Below, in pieces: positions 27,531 through 35,908 of a DNA stretch of 64,000 bases. Source of the DNA: Plectonema cf. radiosum LEGE 06105 (GTDB lineage: Bacteria; Cyanobacteriota; Cyanobacteriia; Cyanobacteriales; Nostocaceae); assembly GCF_015207665.1 (NCBI RefSeq), contig NZ_JADEWL010000020.1, forward strand, positions 1 to 64,000, in the 5' to 3' direction. A program made the translations under genes and the position numbers. The notes beneath the pieces are model-generated. The model did not search any database and was not told the DNA's origin. It saw only the letters and a list, made by a program, of their open reading frames with translations. Within the stretch, counting starts at the first letter, position 1, and every line of letters starts with the position of its first letter.

Positions 27531-27653
27531 ATGTTATCTCCGTTATTTGATGCTTTTGTACAGGCAAGCCCGGTCAGTGTAATGATGCGAGTTCTTATGA
27601 AACACATTTTTAACTCCGAGCGAATGAATAATTTGTTCAAGCTTCACTTTTAG
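27531..27653 (+). pseudogene. IS4-type transposase N-terminal remnant
   Basis: The 40-residue frame MLSPLFDAFVQASPVSVMMR... resembles the N-terminus of the transposase at 19362 (FVKESPVSVMVRGLLEK) and its IS4 relatives, then stops. No inverted ends or catalytic domain are near. It shows that another element was once between the caspase and STAND operons. The rest of 27398-27734 shows nothing. Confidence 0.6.
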
Positions 27654-27734
27654 CTTTACTCAATATTTACACATTTTATCCGGCTATTTACTAGTACAAA
27701 CAGGATTAATAGTTATAGTTTATACTTAAAAATA

Positions 27735-27950
27735 TTGGAAGACCCTAAAGTAAAGCTACTGAAAGTCCAGTTAGGAAAAGTTGCTCAGAAAATTACTAAT
27801 AAGAAACAAGAACTTGTAGGAAAGCAAAATGAACTGTATAAAGTTCAGCAAGAGAGTAAAAAACTAAAAGCAGAAATTAGTAAATTAAACTCTGAAGTTA
27901 AATCAATTCAGAAAAAAATCGAATCAATTCAAAACAAAAATACTAATTAG
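27735..27950 (+). CDS. Small coiled-coil protein
   Basis: This encodes 71 residues from a TTG, with no ATG in frame upstream and no clear ribosome site. Almost the whole chain is Lys/Glu/Gln-rich coiled coil without Trp or Cys. It converges on the neighbouring EAD-PNP gene, whose middle part is also coiled coil. It may be a fragment of such a protein or a genuine small gene. Confidence 0.4.
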   Translation: MEDPKVKLLKVQLGKVAQKITNKKQELVGKQNELYKVQQESKKLKAEISKLNSEVKSIQKKIESIQNKNTN

Positions 27951-27968
27951 GAAATTAGAATAAGTAGT

Positions 27969-29021
27969 CTAAGACAAATTAGAAATTAAAATTTGTAGGC
28001 TGTCTTTAATTTGTTTACCATCCTCGCCTATTTCTTCATATGCTATCATTCCGGCTGCTTCAAGTGCCTTTTCATATGCATTTAAATGAAGGTATATTGG
28101 AGAACCAGGTTGTTCAAGTAGGTTTTTGTCGTCACTTAGGATATAGTAATAAATTTTCTCCAAGTAAATTTCTATCTCATTGCAAAAACCTTCAAAAATC
28201 TTATCCGGTGGTAGTTCTGTTTCTATAATCATTTCTTTAAGCCCCGATGATTTATCATCAAAGACACGCTTAACTGCTTCCTTTGCAATTTCTTTTCGTT
28301 TACCTAACCAGTTGGAAGCTGTTAGTGTTTGTTGAGGTGCAACACTTATGATTTGCTTCTCTAAGGAAGCACTTTCATTTTCTTGTTCTTTAATTTCTGC
28401 ATTCAGCCTTTTGATATCATTTTGATACCTGTTTTCTTGCTCTTGAAGTGTGCTATCTTGTTCTTGAAGTTTGCTTATCTCTCCTAATAGTCTGCTTTTC
28501 TCATTTTTATTTTTCTGAATTGGATTATGAACTACGTCAATTTTTGCCAAAATCTCGAATGCAAAAGCACTTGAGTTATGTGCAGCAATTTCTTGCCAAC
28601 CTACTTTATCTGTTTTACTTTTGCTACTGATTAAATCCGAAATACCACGAACAATTAGTGCCAATACTGGTTCATTGGCATGGGCAGCTTGAAGTAAACC
28701 CTTTCCTTCCATCTCTACTGCTACAGCATCACCGTAATTTGACTGGAGAAATTTGACAAGACTTGAGCGCTTTGAGGTAATTACTTTTTCGCCAGCTGCA
28801 ATAGGTGCAACTAATGCATTAGGTGGTGGGTTAGGAACAAGGAAACCAATTAAGTTATCTACCCTGCTGGTAAGGCTATCAGCTTGTGGTAAGCTAAAAC
28901 GCCAAGGACGGAGTGGCTCATAGGTGAAAATTGGCCTGAGCTTGCGATCGCTCTCGAATTGTTCGCACAGTAACAGTGCTTGTCGCAATTTGTTGAGCAG
29001 TTGCGGGGGGATACCAGCCAT
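27969..29021 (-). CDS. Truncated EAD fused to C-terminal half of a nucleoside phosphorylase, plus coiled coil
   Basis: This encodes 350 residues. Residues 1-68 are the first two thirds of the EAD, ending where relatives continue with RSDTKENAL. The chain then enters the C-terminal half of a PNP/MTAN-type phosphorylase: IAAGEKVITSK, AVAVEMEGKGLLQAA, IVRGISDLI and the Phe-Ala-Phe-Glu helix, residues about 73-170. The N-terminal half with the phosphate site is absent. A coiled coil (175-235) and a helical C-terminus follow. An in-frame deletion would create this layout. Catalysis is doubtful, though the Met-Glu that grips ribose and the Asp that protonates the base are kept. Confidence 0.7.
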   Translation of the reverse strand: MAGIPPQLLNKLRQALLLCEQFESDRKLRPIFTYEPLRPWRFSLPQADSLTSRVDNLIGFLVPNPPPNALVAPIAAGEKVITSKRSSLVKFLQSNYGDAVAVEMEGKGLLQAAHANEPVLALIVRGISDLISSKSKTDKVGWQEIAAHNSSAFAFEILAKIDVVHNPIQKNKNEKSRLLGEISKLQEQDSTLQEQENRYQNDIKRLNAEIKEQENESASLEKQIISVAPQQTLTASNWLGKRKEIAKEAVKRVFDDKSSGLKEMIIETELPPDKIFEGFCNEIEIYLEKIYYYILSDDKNLLEQPGSPIYLHLNAYEKALEAAGMIAYEEIGEDGKQIKDSLQILISNLS

Positions 29022-29130
29022 ATTTCCGTCTAAATACCTGATAAATACATTAAATTATACATGGTAAACCGACCTAAAATATTATTTTGAAATTCATAAC
29101 TGTTTATAAAAGTCAAACAAGTGTTAATTA
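29022..29130 (-). promoter_or_regulatory. Duplicated upstream region, copy 2
   Basis: Read on the minus strand, this is the counterpart of 24545-24649, with the same ordered blocks up to the ATG and TATAAT about 38 bp before it. It lies in the divergent gap with the STAND gene at 29241 and may contain that gene's promoter as well. Confidence 0.6.
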
Positions 29131-29240
29131 GAAAGAATAATAAAAAAATCTGGAAAAATTCGAGGCAGTAAAAGTTTTACAAAAATGCGCTACATTAGTT
29201 TCAGTATTTGAAAACATTATCTATCAATATTTATCAATAG

Positions 29241-32200
29241 ATGAGCGGAGGACTGCCGAAAGAGCTAAATCATCGATGTCGTCAAGTTTTCTTACAATGC
29301 GATGAGTTTAAACATTATGATGCTTTAATTGCTGTTTTTGTCACTGATGAATTGCTTCCATTTAAATCTGAAATTAGAAATGCAAATAATCGGAAGCAAC
29401 TAGTTGACTTTTGTTTGGAAGATTTACTGCAAAAGCGGATAAAAAGCGGTAAGCCCGTATTAGAAATTTTTTTAGCGACTTTAAAAGATAAATATGAAGT
29501 AGGAAATGCTTTGCATGATGAATTAGCAGCCCTATATAGGGATGTACACTTAGCATTCACAAAAATAGAAGTTTTATCGAAACAAATTCAATTAAGCTAT
29601 CAGCAATTTCCAGATGTATTAAGTTTTAATTTACCGGGTGAAGAATTATTTGCTGGCAGAAAGCAGTTAATTCACGAGTTTCTTTCTCTTTCTAAGAAAA
29701 CCCGTATTGTTGCAATAATAGGTATTCCAGGTGTTGGAAAAACATCTCTAATGAAACAAGTTGCATCCCAACTGGAACTGAATCATGTTTTCTGGTATGA
29801 GTTTCATCCAGAATTGGCATCGTTGAATCATATCTTGATAACTTTGGCTCAGTTTATCGAAAAGCAGATAGACAATGGAGATAATTTAACATTTACGTTC
29901 AAATCTTCTGAGTTATTGGATGAACAACGCATTGCAATTATAATCAAAAATTTAAATCATCACCGTTATTATCTATTCTTTGATTCAGTTCATCTTATTG
30001 AGAAGAATTCAAACATAGAGAGCTTTTTCTCTATTTTAAAACAGAAGTTAACACAAAGCATAATTTTTATCAGTAGTCGTGCAAAACCCTGCTTCTGTAA
30101 ACCAATTGATGAAGCAAAGAAAATTATAAAAGTATTTCACTTGGATGGTTTACGTGATGTTGATGAAATACAAGATTTTTTTGTTCGGAGAAGTATTCAA
30201 ATTTCCTCTGAGTTAGCGAGAAAAATTGATAAACGTTTTGGTGGTTTACCTCTTGCTCTTGAATTAATAGCTGTTTTATTTAAGGAAGACTTTACAGAAG
30301 AACATTTATTAGCATTAGCTGAAGACCAGGTTATAGAACAATTATTTGATGAAATATACGAACGCTTAACCCCGAATGAAAGAAAGTTTTTGACAATAGC
30401 TTCAATGTTTTATTTACCATTCTCAGAAGAAAATGTAGTAAGTGCTTATCGTTCTATATTTTTCCAAGATGACGGAAAAATTCATTTAACAAAACTAAAA
30501 CGGCAATTATTAATTAATGTATCTGTATCTAATGACTATAAAGTACATGAATCTATTCGCACGCTAATACTCAGATATACAGATGAGCCAAGCAATTTGC
30601 AAATTCAGCTTGCTGATTTTTTGGTGGCTCAAATGCAAGAAGAATATCATCTTTTACTAGAAGCAATACTACTTTATTACCGTGCGAAAGCATTTAATAA
30701 AGCATCAACAGTAGTAGTTGATGCTATTGATGCTGGTTTAATTCCTTATCACCCTAATTTAGCAGAAACATTTCTTAGTCAATTTGAAGAAGATATGGTA
30801 AGTCCAGATAAATGGATATGGCTGCTTGGTAGTAAAGGAATGCTAGCTAATTTTTGGCGTAGATATGACGAGGCTGAAGACTTTTACCAAAGAATGTTAC
30901 ATTTAGCTGGTGAACTTCAAGATAAAGTTGCCAGTGCACTTGCTTTTCAAATATTAGGAGCCGTTTATGTTCAGAGAAATGACGAAATTGCAAAGAAAAA
31001 TTATTTGAATAGCCTTGCTTTAAAAAAGGAATTAAACGATGTCAAAGGGCAAGCCGAAATATACAATAATTTGGGAGAAATCTATACTCGTCAACAGCAA
31101 TTACCTGAAGCCGAATTTCTTTTAAAACAAGGCTTAAAGTTACTTGAAAAGATTAATGCTCCAAATTGGCAGAAAATATGCCTATACGCAAACTTAGCAC
31201 ATTTATATGCCGAACAAGGTAATTGGCAAAAAGCTGTTAATTTTACTCAGACTGCTCGCCAGATAGCGGAAGAAATGCGTATGATTTACAAGGTAGGGAT
31301 GTTAACTTATGATTTAGGCGTACATGAATTTAAGCAAGGTAAATACGAAATTGCAAGCAAATACTACTCAGAATCTTTAGAAATAGCACAAACTTATAAA
31401 CTATGGGAATTGGAAGAATTAGTTCATGTAGGCTTGGGAAAATTACATCATAAGTTGGGTAATTACAATAAAGCAATAAAGCATTTTCAGAAAGTTGCAG
31501 AAATTGAAGAAGAAATCGATGATAAAAGTAAATTAACTAGCACTTACTTTGATATTGGAACTTTCTATTATGAAATAAATGATTATCAAAATGCGTTTGG
31601 TTATTACGAAAAAGGAATTTACCTATTTGAGCATCTAATGGATGATAAGCAAATTCAGGTATTTTTAAACAATATTTATGTTTTTGCAAGTAAATTGGAA
31701 ACACCTCAATCTATTTTACGTCCTTTAAAATTATTGAAGAAGCGATTGCTTGTTAATGCTCCATCTTATGCTCTAGCAAAAGTATACGGAACCTTGGGAG
31801 AAATATATTTGCAGCTTTTAAATCGCAATCGCGTTGCGATAGCTTGTATGCGTCAAGAAATAGCTTTATTATCACAACTTGACCGTAAACCAGAAGAAAT
31901 AAATGCATTAATTAATTTGGGAGCAACTTATGAAAACTTAGAACTTTACGCAAATGTCTTAGACATAAGTGAAGAAGCTATAAAACGTGCAGAAGCCCAC
32001 AATCTTAACACTCTAACAGCAATTTCTTACTATAACCGAGGTAATTGCTTGACTAAGATGAAAATGTGGGAAGACGCAGAAAATGATTATCAGCGTGCTT
32101 TAGTATTAGTTGAAAATGTAAAAGATACGGTGCAACGGGAGGCAATACTTCATAATTTTGGAGAAATGTATCGTCGCTGGGGAAAACTAGAAAACAGTGT

Positions 32201-32978
32201 GAAGTTATTGCAATTAAGTTTGGAATCTGTACGCCAGCGTAATGATGTTGATTCCGAAATTACCAATTTAAACAATCTTGGTTTAGCTTATCGCTCCCTA
32301 TCACAAACTCAAGAAGCACTTGACTGTTTCAATACTGCTTTAAATTTAACTCACCAATACTATCGTAAATGCGATGAGTCAAGAATTTGTATTAGTTTAG
32401 GTAATCTATATTTATTAAATAACCAACCAGAACAAGCAAAATATTACTACCATAATACTTTAGTGGCAGCTCGCCAAATAGAAGATACTGATTGGGAAGA
32501 AGGTAGCATCCTGTCTCTTGCTGCTGCTTGCAAAGAACTTGGTAAATTTGATGATATTGCTGATGATTTTCAAGCTGTCGCAGAACGTGCTTATAATTTA
32601 GGACATCATGAAAATTGTATCAAATTTTTAACTTTCGCTGGTAAAATAAATCTTGAAGAAAAGAAACCAGACAGTTCTGCTGATATGTTTGATAAAGCTT
32701 TATCAATAGCTCTTGTGCTAGTATATGAGCGTATCAGGCAATGTGGAGAGCAGGCAAATATTTCTTTTTTGTCTCAGAAATTAACAGAAGTTCTTGATAG
32801 TATTGGTGACAGTATTGAAGAGTCTGTAGAAAATAATTCTGTTGAATATGCTGTTATTATGTATCAAAGTTTATTGGAAAAACTTCACAGTGAACATTAT
32901 TGGGAAGAATCAAATTATTGGATTTTTGATTGTCTAAAGCCAATGGGAGACTGGCTAAATAACTGGAGTTTAGACTAA
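29241..32978 (+). CDS. EAD-STAND NTPase (NB-ARC type) with TPR sensor
   Basis: This encodes 1245 residues. A divergent EAD (1-105, GLPKELNHRCRQVFLQCDEF) is followed by a STAND ATPase: Walker A IIGIPGVGKTSL near 160, Walker B LFFDSVHL near 246, sensor FISSRAKP near 274 and GGLPLALEL near 333. A winged-helix-like region follows. From about 500 to 1200 it is TPR repeats with varied sequence, unlike the homogeneous CHAT arrays. In such proteins ligand binding to the repeats triggers NTPase-driven oligomerisation, and the N-terminal death-like domain recruits effectors. Here the EAD could recruit the caspase, the CHAT adaptor or the PNP protein. Confidence 0.88.
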   Translation: MSGGLPKELNHRCRQVFLQCDEFKHYDALIAVFVTDELLPFKSEIRNANNRKQLVDFCLEDLLQKRIKSGKPVLEIFLATLKDKYEVGNALHDELAALYRDVHLAFTKIEVLSKQIQLSYQQFPDVLSFNLPGEELFAGRKQLIHEFLSLSKKTRIVAIIGIPGVGKTSLMKQVASQLELNHVFWYEFHPELASLNHILITLAQFIEKQIDNGDNLTFTFKSSELLDEQRIAIIIKNLNHHRYYLFFDSVHLIEKNSNIESFFSILKQKLTQSIIFISSRAKPCFCKPIDEAKKIIKVFHLDGLRDVDEIQDFFVRRSIQISSELARKIDKRFGGLPLALELIAVLFKEDFTEEHLLALAEDQVIEQLFDEIYERLTPNERKFLTIASMFYLPFSEENVVSAYRSIFFQDDGKIHLTKLKRQLLINVSVSNDYKVHESIRTLILRYTDEPSNLQIQLADFLVAQMQEEYHLLLEAILLYYRAKAFNKASTVVVDAIDAGLIPYHPNLAETFLSQFEEDMVSPDKWIWLLGSKGMLANFWRRYDEAEDFYQRMLHLAGELQDKVASALAFQILGAVYVQRNDEIAKKNYLNSLALKKELNDVKGQAEIYNNLGEIYTRQQQLPEAEFLLKQGLKLLEKINAPNWQKICLYANLAHLYAEQGNWQKAVNFTQTARQIAEEMRMIYKVGMLTYDLGVHEFKQGKYEIASKYYSESLEIAQTYKLWELEELVHVGLGKLHHKLGNYNKAIKHFQKVAEIEEEIDDKSKLTSTYFDIGTFYYEINDYQNAFGYYEKGIYLFEHLMDDKQIQVFLNNIYVFASKLETPQSILRPLKLLKKRLLVNAPSYALAKVYGTLGEIYLQLLNRNRVAIACMRQEIALLSQLDRKPEEINALINLGATYENLELYANVLDISEEAIKRAEAHNLNTLTAISYYNRGNCLTKMKMWEDAENDYQRALVLVENVKDTVQREAILHNFGEMYRRWGKLENSVKLLQLSLESVRQRNDVDSEITNLNNLGLAYRSLSQTQEALDCFNTALNLTHQYYRKCDESRICISLGNLYLLNNQPEQAKYYYHNTLVAARQIEDTDWEEGSILSLAAACKELGKFDDIADDFQAVAERAYNLGHHENCIKFLTFAGKINLEEKKPDSSADMFDKALSIALVLVYERIRQCGEQANISFLSQKLTEVLDSIGDSIEESVENNSVEYAVIMYQSLLEKLHSEHYWEESNYWIFDCLKPMGDWLNNWSLD

Positions 32979-33008
32979 AGTAATTTCCGCAACATAATGA
33001 CTGCGTAC

Positions 33009-33049
33009 AAAAAAGTAGAGAGATACCTGTGTAAAAACAAGTATCTCTC
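33009..33049 (-). terminator. Terminator of the methyltransferase transcript
   Basis: GAGAGATAC (33018-33026) and its perfect complement (33041-33049) form a 9-bp stem. On the minus strand the stem is followed by TACTTTTTTG. It lies about 115 bp beyond the methyltransferase stop and separates it from the STAND gene ending at 32978. Confidence 0.65.
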
Positions 33050-33165
33050 GACGGAAGATGAGAAAAACACAACCAATTCTCAACCTTCCCTATGGAACTT
33101 GTATCTAAATAGCAGAAAAATAGTACATATTGACATTCTGCGCTTGTTTTTAACTTGTGAATGGA

Positions 33166-33984
33166 CTAATTCTTCAACCGAAGCTCTCGTGAGTAGAGAT
33201 AAAACACTCGCTTCCAGGCAATTTGAGCGAGCCGCACATCTAGACAATTTCCAAGTGCTGCTCGGCGATCGCGAGTAACTCTGTCGCCGCTCGGCACTCC
33301 TGCGGGGATGTCCAGCCGATTGGCAGCCCAAATTGTAGTTCTAGCCACTCTGGATTGAATACTTCCTTCTTGCCAATTAAGCCTAACTTCTTGGCTTTGG
33401 CTTCCGATTTGGTGGTGCCAGGAGGTCGTCCTTTGCCACTCCAGCTTAAGGCTCCTGGACGTGGCAACGAGTAAGAGTCTTTTTCCAGACCATCTGGTTC
33501 CAAACCTTGATGTTCCGACAACCATCCACTCTGCATCATACCCGCATTCATGAAGCTGCCGGAGCATCTGTTGAAAATATGTTCCGGGTTCGTTTCTTGG
33601 GTATTGAGGTGCCGACAATAATCCGGGTACGTTTTCGAGACAGAAAAATTTGGGTTGGATTCTGGCAACAAGTCGCAACACTGCGGGAATACAGTCTCGC
33701 TTGTCGGCTCCTCCCAAACGCTTTCCCTCAATGCTGAAGGGCTGGCATGGAGGCGATGCTGTGATTGTGTCGATTTCTCCCTTTTCAATTCGGAGGTGGC
33801 GCACGTCGTTGTAGATTGGCACACCGGGAAAACGTTGTTGCAACCTTTGTCTACAAAACGAGTCGGTTTCGCAAAGTCCACATAGTCTGACTTTTCCGGT
33901 GATGATTCCCGAGAGGGGGAAACCGGCTCCAATTCCGCTGCACAAGTCAAGCTGTCTAAGTTTTCTTGTTCCCATTGGTGCCAT
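33166..33984 (-). CDS. C5-cytosine DNA methyltransferase
   Basis: This encodes 272 residues. Motif I (DLCSGIGAGFPLSG near residue 11), motif IV with catalytic Cys (SPPCQPFS near 78), motif VI (ENVPGLL near 118), a motif VIII-like GTRWSGKR and a motif X-like RRAALGN near 247 are present. Between VIII and X the recognition region is short, so the enzyme resembles compact phage or orphan methyltransferases. No partner restriction enzyme is adjacent. Its frame is overlapped almost completely by another long frame on the same strand (33240-34148). The 30 residues after ALGN seem less conserved. Confidence 0.8.
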   Translation of the reverse strand: MAPMGTRKLRQLDLCSGIGAGFPLSGIITGKVRLCGLCETDSFCRQRLQQRFPGVPIYNDVRHLRIEKGEIDTITASPPCQPFSIEGKRLGGADKRDCIPAVLRLVARIQPKFFCLENVPGLLSAPQYPRNEPGTYFQQMLRQLHECGYDAEWMVVGTSRFGTRWSGKRLLLVATSRSLKLEWQRTTSWHHQIGSQSQEVRLNWQEGSIQSRVARTTIWAANRLDIPAGVPSGDRVTRDRRAALGNCLDVRLAQIAWKRVFYLYSRELRLKN

Positions 33985-34148
33985 GCCTCCTCATATTCGA
34001 TTAATGTGTCATAGTCATCCGGTTCTGGTGGCTCGATGCTGTCATCCCAAAAGATTGTAGGATTACCGTTTGAATCGAGTTTACGCGGCATTTCATCGAA
34101 ATGTGCCGGATTCCAACGGTCAGACTCAGAAATTTCTTTCACTTTCAT
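33240..34148 (-). CDS. Overlapping frame: Ser/Pro-rich protein sharing DNA with methyltransferase
   Basis: This encodes 302 residues from an ATG with a GGGGAG site just upstream. The first 55 residues (WNPAHFDEMPRKLDSNGN, then PPEPDDYDTLIEYEEAW) precede the methyltransferase. The next 245 are read in another frame through it. The C-terminus reads as conserved protein: SLPRPGALSWSGKGRPPG, KLGLIGKKEVFNPEWLE and GLPIGWTSP. I recall similar endings in cyanobacterial proteins linked to DNA methylases. The middle is Ser/Thr/Cys-rich and fits no fold I know. Either both frames are used or this is a long chance frame with a frameshifted C-terminus. Confidence 0.6.
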   Translation of the reverse strand: MKVKEISESDRWNPAHFDEMPRKLDSNGNPTIFWDDSIEPPEPDDYDTLIEYEEAWHQWEQENLDSLTCAAELEPVSPSRESSPEKSDYVDFAKPTRFVDKGCNNVFPVCQSTTTCATSELKREKSTQSQHRLHASPSALRESVWEEPTSETVFPQCCDLLPESNPNFSVSKTYPDYCRHLNTQETNPEHIFNRCSGSFMNAGMMQSGWLSEHQGLEPDGLEKDSYSLPRPGALSWSGKGRPPGTTKSEAKAKKLGLIGKKEVFNPEWLELQFGLPIGWTSPQECRAATELLAIAEQHLEIV

Positions 34149-34216
34149 TCTCCCCAGAGCGTTTTATTCTGAAACGGATGCACCCATCGAAACTTTTTTA
34201 TACAATAACTAAAAGC

Positions 34217-35833
34217 TCAGTTAACCGAGTAAGACATATCTCGCCATCGACGCAGGTGATGATATATCTCAATTTCATGAAAGGCTCGGTTTTCCCATAT
34301 TAACGTACCAGGAAGTTTGATTTCATACACCCCCGAAGCTATCTCCTTATATTCTTCTATTACACCCTCTTTCTTGGCTTTATTTAATACCTTGACACTA
34401 TCCGGAGTAATATCAATCACCCTCCGTTTTTGCTCAATACAGAGAGCATTCCAGGCTTCTCCTTTAACTTCTGGATACTGGTTAAATATGATTCTAATAT
34501 CTTCCCAATCTCCTTGTATTAGCACATCGATTGCTTTGTCTAAGGGTGTCGGTTCCAACTCTAAATCCGATTCTTCGGCTTCTTCTAAATATTCTTGTGC
34601 TTCTGAGGCGCTAGTATAAGACCTAAAGCTACTTGTTTCTTCTACTATTTCTAACTCGCTCCAATGGAAATAATTATTAAAACCATCAACTTTAACCAGG
34701 ATGGGAGTGATATTCTCCCCATTTAATCCGATCACCTTACCTTGTCTGTTCTGAAGATTCCCTGTTTTAATTTCTACAGTAGCAGGTATATCGAATCCCA
34801 TCGATACGAGAGCGTCATTCCGAATGTCGGTGTCTACCCAAGTCAACTCTTGCTCGAAGTTGTGATAATTTGCAAGAGTCGTACCCCAAGTTTGTCTCCA
34901 TTGGGGATTGTGGTTGACGGCATAATTAGAAAGATGCTTGAGGGATGTTCCGTCGCGATTTGTAATATTAGCGATCGCATTCCATCTTTTATCTTGGGGA
35001 ACCGCTGCTTCCCATCGCTGGCAATTCTCCGCGATTAAGTTGCCCGTTTGACGATCAAGGAAGCCAATATCATCAACATCAGCTTGCAGTTGTTCGCTCA
35101 ATTCTTGCCACTTATCTTTGACGGTTGGGATTTGATTGACTGATGGGATTGGTTCACTATAATGATTATCATCATTCACTCTCACACCAACACCATTCAC
35201 ATCAGGGGCAGCACTTTCTTCTTGTTGCCCTTCCGTAATCTTCTGATATAAATCAGCAACTGCCTCTCTGAGTATTGCTTGCGGTATTAGCCCGTACTCA
35301 TCCATTAGCTTTTGAGTTAATACTCCCGTCCGCTGATCATCTTCATATACGGGTGGAAACTGCGCGTAGCGTTCACCCCGGCAATTTCTGCGCCATATTG
35401 AAGGTTTTTCTGGTAGCTCCGATTCTTTCTCTTTCTTAAGTAATGCTTGCCTTTCTTTGATTAAACCAAGAACGCGATCGCAAGTTATATCATCCTCATC
35501 AAGTTGGTTTAATTCTGCGATTATCGGCTTGTATTTCTCTGAGCATAATCTCAATAATGTCGTAACGGGGATTTGGATTAGAGCATGGGGACGATGGGCA
35601 AAATCTTGGAAATGTTCTGCTAACTTGAGCGCCCGTTTCTCCTCCATGCTGCCTTTATCCCAACCGTACCCGTCGAGTAGTTCTCGATATTCTCGTTTGC
35701 TGTACGCTCTTTTGTATTCCCAGAGCAGAAAACTAACGTGGAGATATTCTATGGTGCTAGCTTCCAGATGCTTTACGGGGTCAGCATCTATGTTGTGAGT
35801 TTCGCAGTAGGTTGATTTTTGTAGTAGTTGCAT
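34217..35833 (-). CDS. Large hypothetical protein of mobile-element type
   Basis: This encodes 538 residues from the Met at 35833 (MQLLQKSTYC). This start is supported by a decayed duplicate near 37071 that keeps the same upstream bases. The helical N-terminal half includes a Trp-rich region (SIWRRNCRGERYAQFPP). A middle part has NGENITPILVKVDGFNNYFHW, an SH3-like stretch before an acidic linker, and a small C-terminal domain follows. No catalytic motif is seen. The gene lies between the methyltransferase pair and a DNA-binding-type gene, so a role in replication or maintenance of the element is possible. Confidence 0.6.
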   Translation of the reverse strand: MQLLQKSTYCETHNIDADPVKHLEASTIEYLHVSFLLWEYKRAYSKREYRELLDGYGWDKGSMEEKRALKLAEHFQDFAHRPHALIQIPVTTLLRLCSEKYKPIIAELNQLDEDDITCDRVLGLIKERQALLKKEKESELPEKPSIWRRNCRGERYAQFPPVYEDDQRTGVLTQKLMDEYGLIPQAILREAVADLYQKITEGQQEESAAPDVNGVGVRVNDDNHYSEPIPSVNQIPTVKDKWQELSEQLQADVDDIGFLDRQTGNLIAENCQRWEAAVPQDKRWNAIANITNRDGTSLKHLSNYAVNHNPQWRQTWGTTLANYHNFEQELTWVDTDIRNDALVSMGFDIPATVEIKTGNLQNRQGKVIGLNGENITPILVKVDGFNNYFHWSELEIVEETSSFRSYTSASEAQEYLEEAEESDLELEPTPLDKAIDVLIQGDWEDIRIIFNQYPEVKGEAWNALCIEQKRRVIDITPDSVKVLNKAKKEGVIEEYKEIASGVYEIKLPGTLIWENRAFHEIEIYHHLRRWRDMSYSVN

Positions 35834-35908
35834 GGTATTAATAAATTCTGATTTTGTTGTTTGGTCTTCCTTTAAGACCAAATTTTATTTATTTGACCAA
35901 CTCGAATA

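Noticed and set aside
32997-33278. A 93-codon plus-strand frame after the STAND gene
   Set aside because: It reads through the terminator hairpin and into the antisense of the methyltransferase; composition is not protein-like.
33507-33885. Plus-strand frames opposite the methyltransferase
   Set aside because: They are short and without recognisable protein, while the minus strand already has motif-bearing frames.
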